Positions 52,297 to 63,790 of a stretch of 64,000 bases of DNA are shown here, piece after piece. How positions within the stretch are numbered: position 1 is the first letter of the stretch; the number at the start of each line of letters is the position of its first letter. The notes beneath the pieces are model-generated. The model was not told where the DNA came from and did not search any database. It saw only the letters and a list, made by a program, of their open reading frames with translations. The translations under genes were made by a program, and so were the position numbers. Source of the stretch: Aquatica leii (taxonomy: Eukaryota; Arthropoda; Insecta; Coleoptera; Lampyridae); the NCBI GenBank assembly GCA_035610365.1, contig CM069435.1, forward strand, positions 11,769,123 to 11,833,122, written 5' to 3'.

Positions 52297-54059
52297 ATTA
52301 AAATTATGCTTTAATAACAACACGCCACTGCTTTTATTTAGATTTTTGAAAAATATCGTTTAATTTTGGGAAAGTAGAGGAGGGGAGAGAGTGGTTACTT
52401 GTGACAGCGTTAACGACAGATATACTAAGAAGATTGAACCGTATAAAAGTAATTAATGATATTACCAATGATTTAGGTAGGTAACTAACATAACTTTTGG
52501 GCTTTTACATAAAATTAGCAATTTCTTTCAGGCGACTTTTTTTTTGTGACGTAAACAATCATTTAGGAGCAGGATCAAATATTGTTCATGAAATTCCATC
52601 CACTGCTAAAATAATTTGTACATTGAAAAATGCTTCCAGACAGGACGCCACTGCTCTGGGAATGATTGTGAATGAGTAACTGTATGAGAGCAGTTTTGAA
52701 GCGTTAACTACCAAACTTTCAGTTGCTACCAAATATGATAAGGATAACTCCTCCGATGTATCTGTGGCCTATGCTGAAGAAATAACCTATGGCGAACAGG
52801 ACTCTCTTCGTCATTATCATGATGACTCTTCAATATTTGCTGATTTAGAAGATCTCAACATTAAAGAATATTGCCTAAAGAGTACAGATATCAAAACAGA
52901 CAATCAAAAACCATATACAAAACTAAAAAAACTGTAAAATTAAAACTATCCGAAAGTCTTCATTGGGTTACCTTAGTGAAATAAAAAAAGGACTTATAAG
53001 CGATAGGATTTACCCCAACTAAGAGTAAAATTGCAACCGGGATAAAAAGTCAGGCAAGACACAAAAAAATGCAAATTCTAAATATATGAAAAATTAAAAT
53101 ATAAAGATCCATAGAAAATTAAAAAAGAGATCTCTAGATACGGGTATAAGCGATGATACAAATATTGACAACACAACACAATCGTATGAAATTAATGACA
53201 CTAGTGACGACGACATGAATATCATTGGCACAAGTCTCGAAGACAAACCGGAGAATCCCACATCTCAATATATACATAAAATATATCCCATTAAGAAAGC
53301 GTACTATGGAATTTTTTATTATACAAAATGGTATATAGAGCAAAGTAAAAACCGTACTATTAAATTTCTACCAGAAGATTTGGACACATTCGTGTGGCCA
53401 AAGAATGAGGACATTCAGGAAGTGGAGAATAAATATATATATATATCATGAACCTATTCAATTTTTAGGAATTTTTTTATTAAAAGAAGTTATATATTAA
53501 TAATAATAAAACAGTTTAAACAATTCAGAGATTCACACGTTTAATATGAATTTTGGGCACCATTTAATTTTGTTTTAAATTTTGAAGAAACTTGAAGTAA
53601 GTTTTTTATATTGAAACGTTCTCAAATTCAAAAGCCTTCTCGAAGTTGGTATCCATCTTCTAGAACGTATACCGAAAGATATGGAACACTCAAGAAGGAT
53701 TTTCAAAATGTGTATAAATACGGAACAAACAAATTGTAGATCAGTTATTTCCGTAATGCAAAGACAGCAGGGTTAAGAAGATTATTCAAGTCTAAATAAA
53801 TAAGTAGTTAGCGCGTGTGTGTAGATAAATATACGGAGAATAGTCTTGTACGTGACTTTAGTGTAAACAAGTGTGTGAAGCTATCCGCAAACTTTATCTT
53901 ATCTTCGTGTAAGTGATATAAACTAGTGTAAGTGTTTTTATTAAATATTATTAGATTTAATAAATTCGGTTAATGTAAAAGTGTACATATTTTTAGTATA
54001 AGTAAAAATATTTTTAGTAGAAGTATTAATAAATTAGTTTTAATAATAAAATTCATTAC
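52264..54059 (+). mobile_element. LTR-B, second copy (extended by internal insertion)
   Basis: Starts TGTAACGTTCCGTTA and ends ...TTCATTACA. 53700-53930 matches the reverse complement of about 8620-8830 closely (TTAGCGCGTGTGTGTAGATA, the block acgtgactttagtg, gctatccgc.aactttatcttatctt), with a TATA-type tataaatac at 53718. It is longer than the copy at 8.2-9.7 kb because unrelated sequence (52.5-53.45 kb) sits inside. The left boundary rests only on the first ~15 bases; the right part is firm. Confidence 0.5.
52520..53451 (+). pseudogene. pogo/jerky-like transposase C-terminal remnant
   Basis: Broken plus-strand frames. The last (53215-53451) ends TIKFLPEDLDTFVWPKNEDI then QEVENKYIYIS, a C-terminal motif seen after the DDE domain in insect pogo/CENP-B-type transposases. 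52740-52900 is acidic linker-like sequence. The DDE core is absent. Whether it belongs with the transposase pseudogene at 20 kb is unknown. Confidence 0.45.
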
Positions 54060-56480
54060 AATATTTTTGTATAGGTATATTTACTCGCATAATAGCAGCA
54101 AACTGATTGTTTTTTTACATTAACGTTAAAAATAATAAGTCTAAAGTTTAAAAGTTCTTGTTTTTTAGTTTTTAGAATCAACAATAATTGTTTCTGAAAT
54201 GACGTATCCAGACAACGTTCTTGTAATCTTAATATACTCAGTACACCACATAATATTAATAATTGCAATCCGTGACAATAATTAGCAGTCATTGGCAGTC
54301 AGAACTAATAAATGGAAATCATATGCAGTCAGTGGCAGTACCTAATTCTAATTATTGGCAGTAATGGCAGTAATGGCAGTAAACGCAATTTTTGACAGTA
54401 TTTGCCAATACCTGTACACTATTTTGACAGTGGTTGACCCCCTCGACGTATTATTTACATTACATAATGTTAAAACGAAAGCGTAATACATCTGCGGTAT
54501 TCGAACTTGATAAAATGTACTTCAGTAATTTATATTTATTATAAACTTGTTAATAATTACTTGAGTTATTTAGCTTGACATGAATAGCTAACGCTGTAAA
54601 TAATATATAAAAAAAAATTGATATAAATGTATATAAAGTTTGTTGAGAAAACTATAATTTACATCTGCAACGGCACAAAGAATGAAATGTTAATTAAAAA
54701 CTAAACAAAAAACAATGCAAAGTAAATTATTTAGTAAAACAGCATAAATCGAAAATTCTTACAAAGCTTATGAAAGTGTAATAAAAGCGCTTGAAATAAA
54801 CTGAAAATACAAATGTCTCATTACGATTTAATAAAACATACAATCGCACCAATTATATTTTATTCCTAATAAATTTTAACTGTTATTGCAAAATTTTCCC
54901 TCTTTATTTAAAATATGAACGCGATTATTACTAATATTGTAAAAGTTTAAACGACAATCCTTGTATTTTAGTACGTAATAATTATAAATGTCTTCGTTTA
55001 CAACATAGAAATAACTTCGACAATTAAACTAAATCAATAGAAAATTGCGTGCAGACTAAAAATCTAGAAAGGAAACCATACCTAACCTACAAAATGAATG
55101 ATTAAGTGACCATAAAAGATTTTTCAATATCTATAGGTAACTGGGTCCGAGGGATTGGTACTTCATTTATTCAAGTGACCATAAAAAGCATTCTTGGTCT
55201 TTGCTCTTATCTATAATTCAAGTTTGCTCGTGACATTAGAAAAAAAGGTACTATCCCATTGAGTTTTCGCTGTCGGAAGTGATATACAGAGAGAGAAAAA
55301 AAGTTCACAGTTGAAGTTTCGTCGGTAGAAAATTAAAAAGTTGGTGAATCGGAAACAAAATAATGAAAATTCCTCGAGTGAATAAAAGCTATGCTTGATC
55401 CAATTATAAAGAATAATGAAAGTTAATTACAGTTTCCATAAAACAGCGTAAAAAATTGAGTCAGTTTCAAAAGATAACCTACTCGGTGTTAAATTAAAAT
55501 GTAATTTCCTTAAGTACAAACTCTCATTATAGAAAAACTCAGTCGGGCATAATATTTTCCAACCCTCCTTTTAATTCTGTTTCAAGATCGTAATTTTTAC
55601 TTTGATTTAACGAAGCATGTATGCGCGCCGTTGTCGACAAAGAAATTAGGTTAAATGCATTTCCCCAAAAATTGCATTACACCTACAAATCGAATCAAAA
55701 TAAAATAATTTCTTTTGAAATGTTTTTAAGAAGTTGAAAATTGATATTTACAAGACTAGAAAGTATTCAGTTCGAGTAATTATAACAACAAAAATGTTTC
55801 CCCTTATAATGAAAACATGAGAACGGCGTAGTGGGTAAAATTTTTGGGAGTACACACAACTTGAAAATAAATTAAGCGTTATATAATTAATAGAGGGTAG
55901 AAACAAAGTGCGTAATGGAAACAGTGGATGATTCAGCAGTGTATGTGTAAAACACCGAGATAGCTAACGAGCAATGTATAAGGTCGAAAAATGTTCAAAC
56001 TAAATTCCTAAAATAACAACGTTAAAAATGAAACGCTTTCTGTTTTGAGCAAACCCTTTAAAATTTCAAACGCTAATCTGAAATTCAAGATTTTTAAATC
56101 AAATTTCGCTTTAAATTAATACTGAATATTAGTTTTGGAACATTTCAGTAATAATCTAATTAGTTAACATAAAATCAATTCGAGTAATTTGTAGTTCCCA
56201 AAAACACTGCCTTACACTTTCTTTACTGTTTTTTTTTTGTAATAAACTGTATATTAATATTTTGCAATAATATTAAACTTACTGCGTAAGAGAACAGCAA
56301 CCAAAACAATAAATTTTAAAAAGTCAATTATTTTAAAATTTAATCCAAACATTGGTTAGTGACCAAATTTTTTACACAAAAAGTAAAAAGTCGGATTAAC
56401 AATCAAAAATATGGCTGTAAATGTTGCAAAGTTTACAAGAAGATCCTAGCAAAAAAAACAAGATCACAACCGACTCAACA
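54060..56480. other. AT-rich stretch without recognised genes
   Basis: Contains a cluster of GGCAGT-type short repeats (54290-54430) and otherwise broken short frames. No 3' LTR of the copia element to the right could be found in 56000-56490. Confidence 0.45.
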
Positions 56481-56490
56481 GAACCCACCA

Positions 56491-56949
56491 TCACTTGAGT
56501 CCCTTTGTCAAACCAAGTAACTCAACAAACTTCACATGCTTTTGTTTGGTCAGTCCCTTTGTCAAGACATCAGCAGGCATCTCTTCAGATGGTAAGTGTT
56601 GTAGATCGACTACTCCTAACTCCACGATCTCGTGAACAAAATGATGCTTGATATAAATATGTTTTGTTCTGGAGTGATAGACTGGATTCGAAGCAAGTTT
56701 CGGAGCGCCAACGTTGTCATTTGACAACTTGATTACGTCAATACTTTCCCCTAACTCGGACATAAATTTTTGAAGGTAGACGATCTCTTTAGCAGCTTCA
56801 CTTAACGCCATATACTCCGCTTCTGTGGATGAAAGTGCCACAGTTCTCTGCTTCTTTGAATCCCACGATACGCAATCACTGTTCATAGTGAAAACATAAC
56901 CAGTCAAGGTTCTTCTGTCGTGGATAGATCCAGCCCAGTCAGCGTTCAC
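56491..56949 (-). pseudogene. Ty1/copia RNase H
   Basis: Open minus-strand frame of 152 codons: NADWAGSIHDRRTLTGYVF (first Asp), CVSWDSKKQRTVALSSTEAEYMALSEAAKE (Glu), LSNDNVGAPKLASNPVYHSRTKHI (DNQ is DNV), IKHHFVHE and MPADVLTKGL, the end of copia polyproteins. A stop near 56965 separates it from RT. Confidence 0.92.
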
Positions 56950-56967
56950 AAAACCCTGGATCGTATC

Positions 56968-57870
56968 TCAGTCATGTCGGAACAAGATTCCGAGATCTGC
57001 TGTCCCCTTCAGGTAGCGCATGACTCTTTTCACTGCAGCCCAATGTTCCTTTCCGAAGCAGTCGTTTAACTGGCACAATGAGTTAGCAGCGTGAGCTACG
57101 TCAGGGCGTGTCGCAACAGCAAGGTAAAGTAATGCCCCGACCAACTCACGATAGGACGGCTTTGGTATGTCCAATGCAGACCAATACTCCGATTTTGTCA
57201 GTTTCACACTAACGTCCAATGGTGTGGACACTGGATTGCAGTCTTCCATACCATGACGTCGTAAAATGTCACGGATATATGTCCCTTGACTTAATTTGAT
57301 GTTGTCACCATCCCTCTCGAAATCAACACCAAGACATATTTTCTCGTTGCCAAGATTCTTCACACCAAAGCTTTTGCTCAGGCTGACTCCGAAACAGTTG
57401 ATTTCTTGAACCTGGCATGACAAAGATATTGTCAACATAGACAACAATTAACATCAAATTGTCTTTCTGTTGCTTCAAGTATAGACACGGGTCTCCTTCA
57501 GATAGAATTGCTTCGAGTCTTCGTAGTTCTTGATCCAACCGCTTGTGCCAGACGCATCCTGCTTGTTTCAGCCCGTAAAGCGCCTTTTTCATACGACACA
57601 CTTTATCGCTGTTTCTCACTACTTAGCATACTTTTGGCTTCAGAAACTTCTCGAAAATCCAGTCCTCTCTCCCCAAATATGTGTTGTAATACTTCATTCA
57701 TCATCTCGGGAACTTCGAAGTATACTTCTTCTTCTAGAGTACCATTTAGATAAGCAGTAGTAATGTCGTACTGCTTTATATGCATCTTTTTACGCGCTGC
57801 GAGGGCAACTGCTAATCGTATAATGCTTAACCGGGCCACTGGAACATACATTTCTTGAAAGTCTCTTCCA
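56968..57870 (-). pseudogene. Ty1/copia reverse transcriptase
   Basis: Three minus-strand frames with frameshifts: PVARLSIIRLAVALAARKKM and QYDITTAYLNGTLEEEVYFE (57600-57850, first Asp); MKKALYGLKQAGCVWHKRLD, DPCLYLKQQKD and LMLIVVYVDNIFV (57400-57620), where the catalytic box is YVDN rather than YVDD; then LGVDFERDGDNIKLSQGTYI, NPVSTPLDVSVKL and RELVGALLYLAVATRPDVAHA (56968-57340). The lost Asp and frameshifts make it inactive. Confidence 0.9.
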
Positions 57871-57875
57871 GGTTT

Positions 57876-59129
57876 TTATGTAAAATCTCTTGCCACAATC
57901 CTGGCCTTCCGTTTCTCTAGAATTCCATCAGTACCATATTTATTTCTAAGTACAAATCTGTTGTTAATGACACGCTTTCTTGTTGGTCTGTCCACAAGCT
58001 CCCATGTGTTATTTAGCAATATTAATTTGACCTCGCTCGCCATGGCTTGTAGCCACTCTTTTGATTCTGGACTTGATAAAGCCTCAGTCAACGATACCTC
58101 GATATGAAACGCTGTGTAAACATCTTCGTTATTAGAATGATTGGTCTTGTCGTACTTCTTAGGATATCTTCCTTGTAACCCCATTACAACTTTACGTGGT
58201 GTACCAGGTCCACGTTTAACGACAGGCACTGGTTCTGCGGACGGAAATCCTTTAAACCCGCCTGAAAAATCGTCTTTGTTGTTTTCAACATCTTCGATGT
58301 CACACTGCAAGTTATCTGTGATGTGGTCGTTTTGCTCGTTCAACCCATTTGAGTTTGGTCTAATCAGTTGAACCTCGGTACGTTTTTCATTATTTATTTC
58401 TGACTCACTGGGATTATTTTCCATAGAAAAGAAATTTACTGGTTCCTCCATGATCTGCTGAGTTTTCTCTAGAAATTTTACGTCGCGTGCCGTTTCTATC
58501 TTCCCCTCGATTGGAATCCAAATTCTGTATCCCTGAGAATTTTCACTGTAGCCCACGAAGATTCCTTTCTTTGATCGTGGTGCAAGTTTGTTTCGATTTA
58601 AACTTGTATTCAAAGTATGTACTTCACAACCAAAGCATTTGAGGGAACTAACGTCTGAAGTTTTTCTGTGCCACGCCTCATAAGGCGTCTTCCCATCTAA
58701 TCTGCTTGTTGGGCATCGGTTCCTGATGAAGTTCGCCCAGAATGACGTTGGTAACCCTGAATCGATAAGCAGGCACCTCGCTGTCTCCATTAGAGTTCTA
58801 TTTCGCCTTTCGGCCACGCCATTTTGTTCGGGGTGGTATGGCACTGTTAAGCGCCGTGTTATCCCATGCTGTCGAAGAAACTCGTCAAACGGTTTTTTTA
58901 CGAACTCAAGACGATTGTCAGTTTGTAACGTCTTGATTTTTATTCCTTTCTGTGTTTCAACCATTGCTTTGTATGCTTCAAAATGTTTGATCTTCCCCTC
59001 AATGCAGATCTCACATGTGAAATCCGAATTCACATCTTCAACACGCAAACCTTGGATCGTCCCTTTCTTGATCGCGTCACGCAAGGATTGTATATTTAGA
59101 TGTCCAAGGCGTCTGTGCCAATCCTCCAA
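57876..59129 (-). pseudogene. Ty1/copia integrase and RT N-terminus, with internal deletion
   Basis: A 417-codon open frame. Residues 5-42 form the HHCC zinc domain (H5, H10, C39, C42). The catalytic core is damaged: after CEICIEGKIKHF (residue ~50) the sequence jumps to FEAYKAMVETQ-like, so roughly 60 residues including the first catalytic Asp are missing; D71 (LQTDNRLEF) and E107 (NGVAER) keep the D-X35-E spacing. Then CFGCEVHTLNT, GIFVGYSENSQGYRIW, an acidic linker, and the RT start (KEWLQAMASEVKLILLNNTWELV and RIVARDFT). Even though the frame is long, integration activity would be lost. Confidence 0.93.
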
Positions 59130-59219
59130 TGAATTGACTCTCAGTAATTTGACAAAATTCTCTCTTTCAGTGATTGCCTTACAGCTGTCGCTAGTACCAG
59201 CTTGGACCTAGTACAAGCC

Positions 59220-59600
59220 GTTCGCCCGTTCTGCGCCAAATGCAACTCTACCCACGTTGTCAATGATCTCGGTCTTTTCTTTGTTAAAAAAATACCGTAA
59301 AACCTTTGTCGGTTATCTTGTCAACAGAAACAAGGTTCATACGAAAGTCCGGCACATACAAAGTATCGTGAAAGTTCACTGTCTTTTCATACCCGTCGAT
59401 ATTTATCGATACTGGTACGACACGTCTCGCCGCAATATCCGCACAAGAACTGTTCAATTTTTCGCGCCCGTGTGTAACAATGTCTGTGAATGCGTCAATG
59501 TCTTTGCACATATGTGCTGTACAACCACTGTCAATTCACCATTAACTACTGTTCTTTACTATGCTGTCCGCACGTAGAGCTTTGTCGCGTTCGTCCAATT
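59220..59600 (-). pseudogene. Ty1/copia protease
   Basis: Minus strand: IDSGCTAHMCKD (active-site DSG near 59530), preceded immediately by TGA where a Cys codon is usual, then AFTDIVTHGREKLN, VNFHDTLYVPDFRMNLVSV and KITDKGFTVFF (59284-59511), the copia aspartic protease. It would cleave the polyprotein. Stops separate it from gag and integrase. Confidence 0.85.
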
Positions 59601-59699
59601 TCGGTACTGCATACAAGCTTAAATCATCGGCACAACTCGCACTTTGTTCTTTCGACCGATCTGTCTCGAATTTTCTATTCGATTTGCATTGCTTCGCGG

Positions 59700-60434
59700 T
59701 ATGAGCGGGTTTTTAACATTTAAAACACCTAAAAATTTTCTTCTGATCCTGTTTCTGATTTTTATCTTTGTCACTTTTATATTTATACGTTTGATTCCCA
59801 TGTTTTCGAGCTAACAACGCGTTTTGAACCGAATCATTTCTATTACTTTCTTTTCGAGCTTCGAACTCTTCCAATATTTTTACGCGCATGGTTCCAGCGC
59901 TGGAAGTTCGTCTCGCGATGTAATCGCACATCGAAAATTGTCAAATGAATCCGGTAAACTTCGTAAAAGCATCACCGTCAGGAGATCGCAGTTTATTTCG
60001 ATATCCATATCGGCCAGTTTGTCAACAGTATTGAGAAAACCTTGTGTACTTTGTCGCGCATCGTCACTGTCCTTTATCTTATGTGAAATTAGTTGATTCA
60101 GCAACGTAGCCTTTCTCACTGGACCTTTTGATTGATAAATTTCATCAAACTTAATCCAAATTTCCCGCGCTGTCTCACATCCCGTTACAGGCTTAATCCC
60201 CAAAGGACTTATTGACAAAATAATATCCGACTGAGCCTTGAGATCACCCTCGGTCCAACGTCTTGCAGCCTCGACTGATTTTGCATTATTTTCAACAATT
60301 TTCGGTTTCACAGAACCTCCACCAACGTAAGACCAAGCATCATTTTTTATTAAAATCGGGCGCATTTGGATTTTCCATGTGTCATAGTTTTCTTTATTTA
60401 ACGGTTCAAAACGCACAACACCACTCGTATTCAT
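59700..60434 (-). pseudogene. Ty1/copia gag
   Basis: Starts at MNTSGVVRFEPLNKENYDTW (60434), the copia gag opening, through WSYVGGGSVKP, EIWIKFDEIYQSKG, TLLNQLISHKIKD and LRSLPDSFDNFRCAI. A frameshift near 59890 leads to VKILEEFEARKE and the zinc knuckle CFKC-x-KPAHTAKQC. The knuckle has an in-frame TAA at the codon after its second Cys. Gag packages the RNA. It lies directly downstream of the primer site. Confidence 0.9.
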
Positions 60435-60530
60435 TTTTGATACCTGTTGAAAAAAGTTTCAAACAAATCAAAACACTTAACGTCTAAAGTTCGGAACACG
60501 TGCTAGTACTTTCGTTTCGCGTAACTTTAT

Positions 60531-60546
60531 GACTGGGCCCATAACC
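60531..60546 (-). promoter_or_regulatory. Copia primer-binding site (initiator tRNA-Met type)
   Basis: Minus-strand GGTTATGGGCCCAGTC lies between the gag start and the LTR. This is the classic copia primer site, complementary to an internal part of initiator tRNA-Met. Confidence 0.82.
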
Positions 60547-60549
60547 CGT

Positions 60550-60692
60550 TGAAGATTTTGGGTACTTATACACAATGAAAACACATGTATTTATAAAGAA
60601 AATACACACTAATAACAAAACGGTGTGAATGACATTTTTACAACGACGCGTTACGTCACACACATCTAATTCTTAATAGGTCAGATAGGACA
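60550..60692 (-). repeat. Copia 5' LTR (~143 bp)
   Basis: Bounded on the minus strand by TGTCCTATCTGACC at the outer end and ...AATCTTCA next to the primer site, a TG...CA pair. No matching 3' LTR exists left of 56490, so the inner end cannot be verified by comparison. An R1-type LINE fragment begins directly outside. Confidence 0.6.
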
Positions 60693-61490
60693 ATTCAAAT
60701 TTATTCTAACAATATCTTTAGTGACGACTTCCAGAGCCTTGAACCAAAATTCATAGCAGGTAGAGATTGGAGCGCCCAACATACATTTTATTGTCCAACC
60801 CTCTGGAACTTACTCTATGATGACATACTATCCGTTCAGCTCCCGGCTCAAATTAGTCTGACTGCGTATGCAGATGATCTGGCTGTTTTTGGATCCACTT
60901 GGCTTAAACTAGAAGAAACTATGAACCTTTCGATCTCCAAAGTAGACGAGTAGATGAAGAACAACAGACTTGAAGTAGCCGAAGAGAATACCAAAGCGTA
61001 CCAAAGTAGACGGATAATTAGACAAATCAAATTTATGCATGGAAGGTCATCCGTTGCCTATGGTGTATTTGGGGGTGGTAACACTCAACCACCAACTATT
61101 CTTTAATTATGTCCACCGTTCAATCGCATGAAGCGGCGAGAGTCTTGGCATGCTCTACACTAATAGATCTTATAACTGAAGAGAGGTTCAACGCCAAGTC
61201 GGCATACCCGAAAGCGGCCTGGACGCGGGAGCTCCTTCCGGACCTGAGAAACAGAAACACAAGAAAACACAGTCAGCTAAACTATCATAGTACTCAGGCT
61301 TCCACAGGTCACAGATGTTTCGGTTCTTTCGTGACCGACATCCGGAAAAAAGAAGAGTCATATTGTTTTCTATGCGAGAATGCAGCAGACGACATCCACC
61401 ATACTATTTTCCAGTGTTATTTCTGGCAAACGGAAAGGGAGGTGATGCAAAATAAAATACAACCTAAATAAACAAAATTAGACTACGCTT
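60693..61490 (+). pseudogene. R1-type LINE RT fragment and C-terminus
   Basis: Plus strand: PTLWNLLYDDILSVQLPAQI, TAYADDLAVFGST (catalytic YADD, 60866-60877), MKNNRLEVAEE, then after stops the 120-codon frame 61109-61471: SHEAARVLACSTLIDLITEE, AAWTRELLPDLRNRNTRKHS, LNYHSTQASTGHRCF and CFLCENAADDIHHTIFQC, a C-X2-C...H...C zinc motif. This is the R1-group ORF2 end. The 5' part (endonuclease, first RT half) is missing. Confidence 0.85.
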
Positions 61491-61849
61491 TTTTGACATA
61501 GATTCTCCGCAAGAAAAAAACCGAAAGGAAGAAGTGGTGCGAAGAAGGCTAAGGGACAGATACGCCGCTTAGTTAATCTGTTATTAGTCACTCTAAGACA
61601 TCTACACCGATTTTTAATTACCTGTCTATATTAGTTTATAATTACTTATGTCATACCCAGCTGGAGTATTCAAGGTTATGTAAAGGTGAAGTAGACTTAA
61701 TTGTGTCCCACGTTACATAACTGACCGTGATGAGTCTGCTGCGGTAAGCCAACGCTTTCTTTAAAAAAAAACATACATTTTAGAGATCTCGTATTACAGG
61801 AGTCGAGCATTGAAATGCTACTTAGAAACAAACCGTTTGCAACCACTGG
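61491..61849. other. Probable R1-type LINE 3' tail, no gene
   Basis: Coding-like Arg/Lys-rich sequence to about 61570 may still be the LINE C-terminus; the rest is untranslated or spacer. Confidence 0.4.
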
Positions 61850-62440
61850 CAACTGGGAAACCTACCTAGTGATCAACTAATCCTAAAAAACTACCAAACC
61901 TGCTAGACTTCTTTGTGATCAAAAACTCTTTACAACCATAACGCAGACTAGAACATATTTTCCAACTTTAAACATTTCACGTCCTTGGAAAATTAGGAAT
62001 AAAGTTACCGAGAAACGCTGTAGACAAATCTGGCACCAGCCTAAGCATCCAGAAGATGAAATTACAAAATTACTACAAAAGAACCAAAAGTAACTCCAAA
62101 AGCGTCTGCAAATTAGTGATTAGAAAATCTCAAACAAATTAAAATTGATGGTAAAAAAGATCACTCTTTGTAGAAAATTAAGAATATCATCAAAAATATC
62201 AGGTTCAATAAAGACATCCACAAAATGGACAAGAACTGAAGCAGAAACATTTGGTACTCACCTAATAGCTGTGTTTAAACCGAACCAAAGCCTCAATGAT
62301 GAGAATGACATTGATGGGATCTTGGACCTAGATATTCAAATGTGCTTACCAATAAAACCTACTTCGCATAAAGAAATTACAAGAAAAAAAGTCTAGACAC
62401 CAATAAAGCCCCTAGTTATAACCTTTTTTTAGGCTCAAGT
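61850..62440 (+). pseudogene. Jockey-type LINE fragment (endonuclease-RT linker)
   Basis: Plus-strand blocks: NKVTEKRCRQIWHQPKHPED (62020), then 62145-62396 open with SSKISGSIKTSTKWTRTEAE, TFGTHLIAVFKPNQS, DENDIDGILDLDIQMCLPIK and PTSHKEITRKKV, the Jockey ORF2 region just before RT (KQDGxWxRTxxEKAxxFAEHL...). RT proper is absent. Confidence 0.75.
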
Positions 62441-62449
62441 GGTTTATAA

Positions 62450-63790
62450 TTTTTGTCAACTGGAAAACGTGGTATCATCATGCGGTATTCTTCTCCGATT
62501 CCCAGCCTCGACTAACAAGCAGGCTATCGCCTTCTTCTAATCCAAGTTTCTGTTTCTCTAGTTATGTCACATGGCAAATAAATGTAGTAATTTTCTCCCA
62601 ATTTCTTCTGAGTTAATCTGTAGTTCGATCTGCAGAGTATTTCGCATCCTCACCCATCGCTAACAGTAGAATACGGCATCATCGTAATCACTGCAGTCCA
62701 CGCAGGGGTAATTTTTTCTTTTTTTAAACTTTTTTAAATATTTCCCATTTTACTCATGCTCAGAGGGGAATTGGGTGATGTGATACCTTATGTAGCCTAG
62801 TACCACGAGTAGATGTTTCTTATTAGTTTTTTTGTCCGCGAATTCCTATTGTTCCATTTGTTTTGTCACTCTGCAATCGTTCGATTTCTATCATGGCTGG
62901 CTTCTCTCTCTGGCTAATAGATACAGTGGGGAAAGAAACCATAAGTACCGAACCCTGTGGTGCACCCCCTAATATCAATAATCTTCTGGTTACAGGTGGT
63001 AGTCTAACTATCCCTTCCCTTCCGCTCAGGTATTCCTTGCCCATAAAATTTATTAGGCATCTTGGTCTAAAGGCTTTCGTGTCCGCCTTTGGTATTAAAA
63101 CGACCATAGCCACTTTCCATTCCTTAGGGTAGATGCCTTCTCTTAAGCATAGATTGAACAACTTAGTTATCGCTGCCGTTTTTTGGAGTGACACTATCTT
63201 TACAACTAATGCGGGTATCCCATCCGGCCCTGGAGCTTTCTTAGTGGGTTAAGTTGCTGCAGCTACTCTGGTTTCCTCCTCTGCGATCTTGGCAACTGTT
63301 GGCTGTCTAGAAAAAATCTCCAACAGTCTCTCCCACATCTCCTCATCACTCATTTTCCGTTCCTGAAAATTCCTTCCCATCGGCTTCATGGCGATTTTAT
63401 ATCCATCGCCCCAGATTCCTGCATAAATTGCTATAGCATCGTTTCTTGCTTGTTTTAATCGTCAGCTCTAATTGCTTCTTTTTAATAGTTAGGTTAAGAA
63501 ACAGAATATCTAGATGTGAACTTCTCAGTTTCGTTAAATCTAGTGTTATTTTTTCCCATCCAATAAATTGTTGCTGTTTTCTACCATCTTTCTGTCCCGT
63601 TGTACTAAGCTATAACTGCTATGCAATGTATTTATGGTCGCTCAAGCTCTCTATTTGTAAGATCATCCAATTTTTTATTTTAACGTTGTCACACGCCCTT
63701 ACCATGTTAGGTCCAGGTAGGAGCATTGATTTCTTCCTTCAAATGTGGTTTCAGTTCCTTTGTTAGCAAACGTCATATCAAAAAAAAAAA
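62450..63790 (-). pseudogene. R1-type LINE ORF2 fragments (endonuclease, RT, zinc motif)
   Basis: Minus strand from the right: endonuclease end (YLDLT..., KIKNWMILQIESLSDHKYIAYN) at 63640-63760; RT start KKAPGPDGIPALVVKI (63200), LFNLCLREGIYPKEWKVAMV and LIPKADTKAFRPRCLINFMG (63050-63190), then an internal deletion to GAPQGSVL (62970); C-terminal zinc part CVDCSDYDDAVFYC and RWVRMRNTLQIELQI (62600-62720). The catalytic YADD segment is deleted. The opposite orientation and different sequence separate it from the R1 fragment at 60.7 kb. An A-rich run at 63780-63800 interrupts its upstream end. Confidence 0.8.

Noticed and set aside
58726..59211. 161-codon plus-strand ORF opposite the copia integrase
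   Set aside because: Shadow of the integrase frame; no recognisable domain.
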